Shown here piece by piece: positions 1 to 5,228 of a stretch of DNA of 6,684 bases. The notes beneath the pieces are model-generated. The model did not search any database and was not told the DNA's origin. It saw only the letters and a program-made list of their open reading frames with translations. The position numbers were made by a program, and so were the translations under genes. Source of the DNA: Syntrophorhabdaceae bacterium (lineage in GTDB: Bacteria; Desulfobacterota; Syntrophorhabdia; Syntrophorhabdales; Syntrophorhabdaceae); contig JAOAFK010000149.1 in NCBI GenBank assembly GCA_026416315.1, positions 1 to 6,684 of the forward strand. The letters run 5' to 3'. Each line of letters begins with the position of its first letter. The stretch's first letter is position 1.

Positions 1-1290
1 TAAAAACAAAGCTATCTTGGGAAAAATTGTAAAGATTATAGCAACTGCTATAATTGCGAGAAGAAAAGGTGTTAAGGCTCTAAAGATTTCAGTCATGGGT
101 ACATCTTTTGCAATCCCTGCAAGGGTATAGACATTTAAACCAACAGGGGGTGTGATAAGACCTGCCTCCATCATAAGAACCGCCACAACACCAAACCATA
201 TGGGATGAAAATGAAGCGCCACAATTACGGGAAATATAACAGGAAGCGTTAAAACCATCATAGATACAGCATCTAAAAAGCAGCCGAGGATAAAATAAAT
301 CCCGATTATTATAGCGAGGATGAGATATCTTGATACCTCAAGACCTGCTATCCAGTTAGAAACTGCTGTGGGAATTGTGGATAAGGCAAGGAAATAACTG
401 AAAACAGTAGCCCCAGCTACAAGGAATAACACCATTACAGAAATCCTTGTCATCTCAATGAGTGCTGCCATAAGTCCTTTGAAGGTAAGTTTTTTCTTTA
501 AAAGGACGATTATAAGTAAGGCTGTAGCGCCAATTGCACCTGCCTCTGTTGGATTTATAAAACCAAGATAAATCCCACCCATTACTATAAAGAAAACAAG
601 CAACGTCTCCCATATACCTGTTAAGGCATATAATTTTTCTTTAAAGGTTACCTTGCCTGGTGTTTGAGGGGCAAGGGATGGATCTATCTTAACCTGTATG
701 ATAACAATGAGTATATAAGCAATGGAAAGTAAAATCCCAGGAATGATACCGGAAATTAAGAGCTTTCCTATTGATTGTTCTGTGAGCATTCCGTACACAA
801 CAAAACCAAGGCTGGGAGGTATGAGAAAACTCAAAGTCCCACCTGCGGCAATGACACCTGTGGCAAGCCTTGGGTTATAATTGAACTTTCTCATCTCCGG
901 TAAAGCGATATTTCCCATAGCTGCTGCAGCAGCCACAGATGAACCACTTACTGCAGCGAATCCTGCACATGCTGCAATAGTTGCAACACCAAGCCCCCCT
1001 GGCAGTCTTCTGAACCATTTATCAAAGGTTGTATAAAGCTCACCTGTAATACCTGCTGTTGTAGCAAACCCTCCCATGAGTATAAAAAGGGGTATGATTG
1101 TATAAGGGTAATTGGCTGCCACTTCATATAAGGTCTTTGCTACAACGGGTAGAGCTGCATCAAGAGAAGTAAGGGCCCAGATACCTAAAAAGCCCACAAA
1201 CATCATTAAAAAAGCTATAGGCATGCCGAGTATTAAAAGCAACACAACAAGGGCACACCCAAGGATACCAATCACTATTGGACTATTCAT
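1..1290 (-). CDS. dctM: TRAP transporter large membrane subunit DctM (C-terminus cut by window edge)
   Basis: This is the main transmembrane channel subunit of a tripartite ATP-independent periplasmic transporter. It moves an organic acid across the inner membrane with the ion gradient after delivery by DctP. I translated 430 uninterrupted codons from ATG 1288-1290 to the window edge. DctM proteins are about 425-440 residues, so only a few C-terminal residues are missing. Family hallmarks visible are an Ala-rich segment after GSS (116-118), IPPSLG (157-162), FINPTEAGA (244-252), a FLDAV membrane segment (338-342) and GLITPPVGLNVY (377-388). Hydrophobic segments occur throughout, consistent with the usual 10-12 membrane spans. 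The start codon overlaps the dctQ stop by 8 bases (ATGAATAG), and a G-rich stretch (GGGGG, 1299-1303) precedes it, so translation is probably coupled to dctQ. The substrate cannot be deduced from this subunit. Confidence 0.95.
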   Translation of the reverse strand, partial: MNSPIVIGILGCALVVLLLILGMPIAFLMMFVGFLGIWALTSLDAALPVVAKTLYEVAANYPYTIIPLFILMGGFATTAGITGELYTTFDKWFRRLPGGLGVATIAACAGFAAVSGSSVAAAAAMGNIALPEMRKFNYNPRLATGVIAAGGTLSFLIPPSLGFVVYGMLTEQSIGKLLISGIIPGILLSIAYILIVIIQVKIDPSLAPQTPGKVTFKEKLYALTGIWETLLVFFIVMGGIYLGFINPTEAGAIGATALLIIVLLKKKLTFKGLMAALIEMTRISVMVLFLVAGATVFSYFLALSTIPTAVSNWIAGLEVSRYLILAIIIGIYFILGCFLDAVSMMVLTLPVIFPVIVALHFHPIWFGVVAVLMMEAGLITPPVGLNVYTLAGIAKDVPMTEIFRALTPFLLAIIAVAIIFTIFPKIALFL

Positions 1291-1774
1291 TTGTTCTTCC
1301 CCCAAAAAGAATCTGAAAATTGTTAATTAGGTCCACTAAAAGTTCAAGCCAGAGTAAAATCCCTCCAATTGATACGAGTAATCTGAAGGGTCTTTGGGGA
1401 ACCCTCAGCATGTCAGACACGGTCTTTTCATTAATGCCTTCTAAAAATCCCTGCCATATTACAATTGAGATAATACACATGGATGCAAGGGTTGTGATAA
1501 CCTCTAATACTGATTTTGTTTTTCCTGAAAACCTCTTTGTAAGAAAGTCTACACCTACATGTCCTTTTACCTGCTGGGTGTATGCAGCACCCAGCAGGAT
1601 TATAATGGAGAGCATATATTCTGATAGCTCAATGGTGCCAGGCAATGGTTTATCGAACAGGTCTCTTCCGATTGCATCAATGGTTGTTATTAACATGAGG
1701 GGAATGGCAAAGAACATACCTATGTAACATATACCCCTTGTCATTTTTCTGATAGCATTTTTAAAAGCCTCCAT
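1283..1774 (-). CDS. dctQ: TRAP transporter small membrane subunit DctQ
   Basis: This is the small integral-membrane partner of DctM in the TRAP transporter; it has 163 residues, normal for the family. Four hydrophobic segments are visible at about 15-35, 50-67, 90-110 and 130-150, the expected DctQ topology. Family features between segments 1 and 2 and after segment 2 include the GRDLF-type stretch (36-40), an acidic IELSEY stretch (48-53) and a QQVKGHVGVDFL stretch (67-78) ending the conserved loop. The start at ATG 1772-1774 follows GGAGG (1786-1790) with a rather long spacing of 11 bases. The gap to the dctP stop is 16 bases, and its own stop overlaps the dctM start. An 11-base-pair perfect hairpin lies inside the gene at 1570-1598. 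A 135-codon open frame on the opposite strand (1320-1727) is a shadow of this gene. Confidence 0.95.
   Translation of the reverse strand: MEAFKNAIRKMTRGICYIGMFFAIPLMLITTIDAIGRDLFDKPLPGTIELSEYMLSIIILLGAAYTQQVKGHVGVDFLTKRFSGKTKSVLEVITTLASMCIISIVIWQGFLEGINEKTVSDMLRVPQRPFRLLVSIGGILLWLELLVDLINNFQILFGGRTNE
1570..1598 (-). repeat. Perfect 11-bp inverted repeat inside dctQ (possible mRNA hairpin)
   Basis: The arms CCTGCTGGGTG (1570-1580) and CACCCAGCAGG (1588-1598) are exact reverse complements around a 7-base loop. It encodes part of the second membrane segment and following loop of DctQ (around LLGAAYTQQ). No T-run follows on either strand, so it is not an intrinsic terminator. A stem this G+C-rich is out of keeping with the surrounding base composition. 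It could be a processing or stability element in the dctPQM message, or a coincidence of codon choice. Confidence 0.5.
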
Positions 1775-1790
1775 TGGAGCCTTTTCCTCC

Positions 1791-2876
1791 TTAAACCTTT
1801 TTAAATTCAGGGGGGCATGCTACAAGCTCGATATTTCTCTTTTCGCATTCTTCATTCATTATTGCCACGGCCTTTCTTGCTGGAAGGCCTTTTGCCTCAA
1901 GATCCTTAACCCATGCCCTTGTAACATCCTGAAATTTCTTGTACCACTGTTCTGCTTCAGATTTCGGAAGGTCTATCAATTTTACACCTGCTGATGTAAT
2001 CTGATTCATGAGTTCGTTTTTATAGACATCCCTTGTCAGACCGCCTGTTACCTTGAATGGATTTGTGCATACCTGTTCTATGAGTTTTTTCTGTTCTGCA
2101 GGTAATTTGTTCCATGAATTTAAATTCATTACCACACCTTCTGAAACACACCCAAAAGTGAGAACAGTTCCATATTTCGCCACTTCATAAAGTTTAAATC
2201 CCTGAACAAGGGGTGCGCATGTAACAAGGCCGTCAACAGTGCCTGTCTCCATAGCCATATAAACATCACCCAATGGCATAAAAACTGGTTCTGCACCTAA
2301 TGCCTTTATATAGTTTGTTTGATGGCCACCTGGGGATCTAAGCTTCATACCTTTTAGGTCAGCCATCTTGGATACAGGTTTTTTTGTCCATATAAAAGAC
2401 TGGATACAACCGTTTAATTCGAGAACCTTTACATTTTTAAACTCATCTTTCAAAATCCTGTTATAAACTGCATTTCCTATATCTGCTGCGAGGTCTTTTC
2501 CGTCTACCCATACAGCAAGGGATAAAACATCTGTAAGAGGAAAACGTCCTGGTGTCCATGTGGCAGTAAAATAACCCATATCGGATAACCCTTTTGCCAC
2601 AATGTCGAAGTGTTCAGGACCTTTACCGAGGGCAGCTCCCGCATACATGGTATATCCTATATTTCCATTGCTTCTTTTTTTCAATTCCTCAAGCATAGGT
2701 ATCCATACAGTTTTTACCTCTTTACCTACCGGTGGGTGCCACGTGCTGAATTTAATATTTGTGGCCTGTGCGTAAAGTAATTTAGCATCAAAGGCACCCA
2801 TCCCCAATGCTGCGCCACCCACAAGGATTGTCTTTAAAAAATTCCTCCTTGATAAGCTTTCACACATTTCACACAT
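1791..2876 (-). CDS. dctP: TRAP transporter periplasmic solute-binding protein DctP, Tat-exported
   Basis: This is the periplasmic receptor that captures an organic acid and hands it to DctQM. It has 361 residues, somewhat longer than the usual 320-350 because of its leader. The N-terminus carries a full twin-arginine motif, SRRNFLK (9-15), then a hydrophobic stretch (16-28) and a likely signal peptidase site after AQA (36-38). This points to export in folded form by the Tat pathway. The mature part shows the DctP core: GMKLRSPGG (176-184), whose Arg180 matches the arginine that binds the ligand carboxylate in this family, and PLGDVYMAMETGTVDGL (201-217). An unusual feature is a pair of cysteines (C2, C5) before the twin arginines. 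The start is fixed by a strong Shine-Dalgarno site at 2881-2889. It lies 81 bases after the dehydrogenase gene and 16 bases before dctQ. The ligand is unknown; a carboxylate is likely from the family and Arg180. Confidence 0.95.
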   Translation of the reverse strand: MCEMCESLSRRNFLKTILVGGAALGMGAFDAKLLYAQATNIKFSTWHPPVGKEVKTVWIPMLEELKKRSNGNIGYTMYAGAALGKGPEHFDIVAKGLSDMGYFTATWTPGRFPLTDVLSLAVWVDGKDLAADIGNAVYNRILKDEFKNVKVLELNGCIQSFIWTKKPVSKMADLKGMKLRSPGGHQTNYIKALGAEPVFMPLGDVYMAMETGTVDGLVTCAPLVQGFKLYEVAKYGTVLTFGCVSEGVVMNLNSWNKLPAEQKKLIEQVCTNPFKVTGGLTRDVYKNELMNQITSAGVKLIDLPKSEAEQWYKKFQDVTRAWVKDLEAKGLPARKAVAIMNEECEKRNIELVACPPEFKKV

Positions 2877-2880
2877 AAAA

Positions 2881-2889
2881 ACCTCCTTT
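2881..2889 (-). promoter_or_regulatory. Strong ribosome binding site of dctP
   Basis: On the minus strand AAAGGAGGT ends 4 bases before ATG 2874-2876, an almost perfect match to the anti-Shine-Dalgarno sequence. It decides the start in favour of the first Met over the in-frame Met at codon 4. It is the best ribosome site in the window, fitting the high receptor level that a TRAP system needs relative to its membrane subunits. Confidence 0.85.
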
Positions 2890-2903
2890 AATTATTTTTA
2901 CTT

Positions 2904-2932
2904 ATAATAACCCCAATGTAATGAAAAGCCAA
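2904..2932 (-). promoter_or_regulatory. Possible weak sigma70 promoter before dctPQM
   Basis: In the 81-base gap before dctP, TTGGCT (2927-2932, 4 of 6 matches to the -35 consensus) is followed after 17 bases by TATTAT (2904-2909, 5 of 6 matches to the -10 consensus). Transcription would start near 2897, about 20 bases before the dctP ATG and just ahead of its ribosome site. The gap is AT-rich, so a chance match is quite possible. Confidence 0.3.
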
Positions 2933-2957
2933 CATATAAAAATCATTAATCACTTTT

Positions 2958-4445
2958 CTAAACCCATCTAACAGTAACTGTCTTCTGATCAAGGAAAAGC
3001 CTCACTGAATCAAATCTTGACTTTGCCGCTCCGAAAAAAGACTGTCTTTTTGACCCAAGGGGAAAGAATGCATATGGTTGAGGTATCCCTGCATTTATTC
3101 CCACATTACCCACATTGCATTCCCGGATAAATTTTCTTGCATTCTTCCCACTCTCTGTTATAAGGCATGCGGAATGACCGTAATCCGTTGTAGTATTTAT
3201 CCATTCTATCACTTGGTCAAGGGACTCAGCCCTAATGAGATTAGCTACAGGTCCAAATGATTCCTCCTTTGCAATTTCCATGTGAGGATGAACATCTTCG
3301 AAAATGGTGGGGCCGAGGAAATAACCTTTTTCATAATTGGGAACTTTTAATGTCCTACCATCAAGAATTAACCTTGCGCCTTCTTTTAACCCTTTTTCAA
3401 TAAATCTTTCCACTTTTTCTTTGTTTTGTTTTGTTGTCATAGGACCCATTTCAACAGTTTCATCCAGTCCATATCCCACCTTCATATTTTTTGCTGCATT
3501 TAGAAACTTCTCTTTCACTTCATCATAGATGTTTCCGATTATTGCCACATTGTCAGAACCAAGACATCTCTGGCCTGACATACCAAAACATCCTCTTAAA
3601 AGATAATTTGTAGCAGCATTGAGATCCGCATCAGGTGCCACCACTATAAAATTCTTGCCATTTCCGTTAATGGATGACCTTTTGCCGAGTATACCGCATA
3701 GCTCAAATAACTGTTTTCCCACAGCAGTTGAACCGATGAAACCCACACCTGCAACCCTCGGATCAGAGATGATTTTCTTATTTAGCTCAAAGTTGGTACC
3801 AACATGGATAAGATTCAAAACGCCAGGTGGGAATCCAACTTGCTCCGAGACTTTAAATACCGCTTCAGATGCTACAGGACATTGCCAGCTTGGAGCCACA
3901 ATTACGGTACAGCCACATGCCAGGGCATAAGGCACAAAGGAAGACCATGCATGCATGGGAATGTTCCCAGGGGTAAGGATAAGAAATACACCAACAGGCT
4001 CCCACATCATGTAGCAATCAATACCTGTGGCAAGTTGTTCTACATATTCTCCTTTATAGAAACTATACATTGCACCACTCGCACTCTCTATATTTTCAAT
4101 ACATCTATCAATTGTACCCCTTGAATCACCTATTGTCCTTCCATGGTCCTGGGTAAGTATCCTTGAGAGCATTTCATGATGGGTATCAAATGCAGCCCTC
4201 AATCTATTTATGTAATCAGCCCTGTCTCTAAATGGGACATTCCTCCAAGTCTTGAATGCTTTATATGCTGCCTCTATTGCGCTGTCTACCTCATCTTCAG
4301 TGGCAATGGGCACTTCTGCTATTACTTCTGCTGTGGCAGGGTTGGTATTGTAAAAGATATTGCTTGATTTTGATTCAATCCATTTCCCGTTAATGAAAAA
4401 TTTTAAACGTCCGTAATGAGCTTTAAATTCTTCAAGAATTGCCAT
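2958..4445 (-). CDS. Aldehyde dehydrogenase, divergent methylmalonate-semialdehyde dehydrogenase type (probably CoA-acylating)
   Basis: This is a 495-residue cytoplasmic aldehyde dehydrogenase, full length for its family. Family members oxidise malonate or methylmalonate semialdehyde to an acyl-CoA with NAD. Family likeness is visible in the FINGKWIESKS start (17-27), an Arg in the RCIENIE stretch (R114) that lines up with a substrate-binding Arg of the family, Asn161 in TPGNIP, the FIGST nucleotide loop (236-240), GQRC with catalytic Cys294 and neighbouring Arg293, KEESFGPV (393-400), and the AFFPLG...SFFG end (459-472). The general-base Glu of hydrolytic aldehyde dehydrogenases (LELGGK) is absent, as in the CoA-acylating group. 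Two positions are odd: KPSE reads APSW (184-187), and the usual LGGAKN reads NGNGKN (260-265). The real aldehyde and cofactor are therefore uncertain. AAGGAGG lies 5 bases before the ATG. It follows the regulator by 64 bases and precedes dctP, with no terminator on either side. Confidence 0.9.
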   Translation of the reverse strand: MAILEEFKAHYGRLKFFINGKWIESKSSNIFYNTNPATAEVIAEVPIATEDEVDSAIEAAYKAFKTWRNVPFRDRADYINRLRAAFDTHHEMLSRILTQDHGRTIGDSRGTIDRCIENIESASGAMYSFYKGEYVEQLATGIDCYMMWEPVGVFLILTPGNIPMHAWSSFVPYALACGCTVIVAPSWQCPVASEAVFKVSEQVGFPPGVLNLIHVGTNFELNKKIISDPRVAGVGFIGSTAVGKQLFELCGILGKRSSINGNGKNFIVVAPDADLNAATNYLLRGCFGMSGQRCLGSDNVAIIGNIYDEVKEKFLNAAKNMKVGYGLDETVEMGPMTTKQNKEKVERFIEKGLKEGARLILDGRTLKVPNYEKGYFLGPTIFEDVHPHMEIAKEESFGPVANLIRAESLDQVIEWINTTTDYGHSACLITESGKNARKFIRECNVGNVGINAGIPQPYAFFPLGSKRQSFFGAAKSRFDSVRLFLDQKTVTVRWV

Positions 4446-4460
4446 TATGTCCTCCTTGTT

Positions 4461-4493
4461 TTAACTTTGAATAAAAAAGTGGATATTGCTCAT
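4461..4493 (-). other. Possible 10-residue leader peptide before the dehydrogenase gene
   Basis: The 64-base gap between regulator and dehydrogenase contains an open frame, MSNIHFFIQS plus TAA. A purine-rich GGGAG (4502-4506) ends 8 bases before its ATG, a workable ribosome site. Its stop lies a few bases ahead of the dehydrogenase ribosome site, which would suit translational coupling. The peptide resembles nothing I recognise, has no run of one amino acid, and no alternative hairpin pair is evident, so classic attenuation is not supported. It could be chance. Confidence 0.25.
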
Positions 4494-4509
4494 GGTATTT
4501 TCTCCCTTT

Positions 4510-5052
4510 TTAAAATGTGGGAGGTGTTATAACCCATAATACAATAACATCTTTGTCACCACTATTACCCCAGTTATGGGGAATCTTTGAGGAAAAGTAG
4601 AAACTCTCTCCTTCTTTTATGGTAAAAATTTTGTCGTTGAGGATTAAATCCATCTGACCCTGAATTATGAATCCAAATTCTTCACCATCATGGGAATACA
4701 TCCCGTGAGAACCGCCGCCTTTTTTTATAACAGTATAAAATGGCTGCATCTTTTTGTTTCTCACATTTTTTACAAGGGACTGAATCTTTGCATCCCACCT
4801 GTTTAGGTGTATGTCAACTCTATCTTCAATACGTGTGACCACATCCTGATCTTCAAATCCAGGCATAAAAAAATCAACAATATTTACATTCAGGGCATCG
4901 GAAATCTTCTTTAACATGGATATGGAAGGATCTGTCTTACCTCTTTCAAGCTGTGATATAAGGGAAGGGGTACAATTAACGAGCTCAGCAAGTTGTTTTA
5001 TGGTCAGATTTTTTGCGAGTCTCAATTCCTTGATCTTGTTTCCGATATCCAT
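4510..5052 (-). CDS. XRE-family transcriptional regulator with C-terminal cupin domain
   Basis: This 180-residue DNA-binding regulator has a two-domain layout known from small-molecule-responsive repressors and activators such as PuuR. Residues 5-62 form an XRE helix-turn-helix, with the helix pair around TIKQLAELVNCTPSLISQLE (17-36). Residues about 105-175 form a cupin barrel. His121, Glu125 and His159 sit where cupin metal ligands usually lie (HDGEEFGF and IPHNWGN), so a metal or small acid could be sensed. It is the first gene after a strong promoter with overlapping inverted repeats, and it is followed in the same direction by the dehydrogenase and transporter genes. This suggests autoregulation and control of the whole operon. 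The ATG at 5050-5052 has no convincing ribosome site; the leader before it is almost all A and T. No other good start is available without losing the helix-turn-helix. Confidence 0.92.
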   Translation of the reverse strand: MDIGNKIKELRLAKNLTIKQLAELVNCTPSLISQLERGKTDPSISMLKKISDALNVNIVDFFMPGFEDQDVVTRIEDRVDIHLNRWDAKIQSLVKNVRNKKMQPFYTVIKKGGGSHGMYSHDGEEFGFIIQGQMDLILNDKIFTIKEGESFYFSSKIPHNWGNSGDKDVIVLWVITPPTF

Positions 5053-5061
5053 AAAATAACC

Positions 5062-5074
5062 AATATTAAATATT
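5062..5074. repeat. Short palindrome at the predicted transcription start (possible operator)
   Basis: AATATT-A-AATATT is a 13-base palindrome with one central base. It lies at the expected start of transcription, 10 bases before the regulator ATG. Placed there it could bind the regulator and repress its own gene. In DNA this rich in A and T such palindromes also arise by chance. Confidence 0.3.
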
Positions 5075-5079
5075 TTTGA

Positions 5080-5098
5080 AAATTATTAAATATAATTT
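5080..5098. repeat. 19-base inverted repeat over the -10 region (possible operator)
   Basis: The arms AAATTAT and ATAATTT are exact reverse complements around 5 bases (TAAAT). The repeat covers the predicted -10 hexamer at 5082-5087 and part of the spacer, the classic position for a repressor site. The XRE-cupin regulator encoded directly downstream is the obvious candidate ligand. Low sequence complexity limits the weight of this call. Confidence 0.4.
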
Positions 5099-5110
5099 AA
5101 ATTTTGTCAA
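5082..5110 (-). promoter_or_regulatory. Strong sigma70-type promoter of the regulator-dehydrogenase-TRAP operon
   Basis: On the minus strand TTGACA (5105-5110, exact -35 consensus) is followed after exactly 17 bases by AATAAT (5082-5087, 5 of 6 matches to TATAAT). Transcription should begin near 5075, giving a leader of about 22 bases. T-rich DNA upstream could act as an UP element. It lies after the terminator of the preceding gene, so it starts a new transcription unit. Confidence 0.75.
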
Positions 5111-5111
5111 G

Positions 5112-5169
5112 AAAAAAATAATGAAAAAATAAATAAAAAGGTTTGTATTAAAAGTTAAGAAAATAAAAA
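5112..5169. other. A-tract region upstream of the operon promoter
   Basis: Runs of A at 5112-5118, 5124-5129 and 5135-5139 have centres about 11 bases apart, near one helical turn; further runs lie at 5150-5153, 5160-5163 and 5165-5169. Phased A-tracts bend DNA and often raise promoter activity or attract nucleoid proteins. The stretch 5071-5170 holds only about ten G or C bases. No open frame or promoter of note is present in it. Confidence 0.4.
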
Positions 5170-5223
5170 TCCCCTTTTGGGCATATCAGAAATAAATCCA
5201 AAGGTCTTTTGCCCAAAAGGGGA
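5159..5223 (-). terminator. Rho-independent terminator of the acyl-CoA synthetase gene
   Basis: Perfect 14-base arms, TCCCCTTTTGGGCA (5170-5183) and TGCCCAAAAGGGGA (5210-5223), enclose a 26-base loop. Read on the minus strand, the hairpin begins 5 bases after the synthetase stop and is followed by TTTTTATTTTC, a terminator-like tail. There is no T-run on the plus-strand side, so it works for leftward transcription. The loop is longer than in most terminators. Confidence 0.8.
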
Positions 5224-5228
5224 ATGTA

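Noticed and set aside
920..933. 14-base palindrome GCTGCTGCAGCAGC in dctM
   Set aside because: It results from alternating alanine codons in the conserved Ala-rich segment of DctM.
1112..1727. Plus-strand open frames of 72 and 135 codons opposite dctM and dctQ
   Set aside because: They lie wholly opposite well-supported transporter genes, lack convincing ribosome sites and encode no recognisable protein; they are shadows of the real genes.
1776..1790. GGAG/CTCC pairing that could hide the dctQ ribosome site
   Set aside because: Only four base pairs around a 7-base loop; too weak to count as a switch.
2909..2932. Sigma54-like TTGGC...TTGGGG before dctP
   Set aside because: The GG element is present, but the required GC at the correct distance for the -12 box is missing, and no sigma54 activator is encoded nearby.
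3945..3958. 14-base perfect palindrome CCATGCATGCATGG in the dehydrogenase gene
   Set aside because: It is explained by the codons for Pro-Met-His-Ala-Trp in a conserved active-site stretch; no regulatory context.
3078..4367. Several plus-strand open frames of 60-106 codons opposite the dehydrogenase gene
   Set aside because: All are antisense to an intact 495-codon enzyme with family motifs throughout, and their translations look like no protein family.
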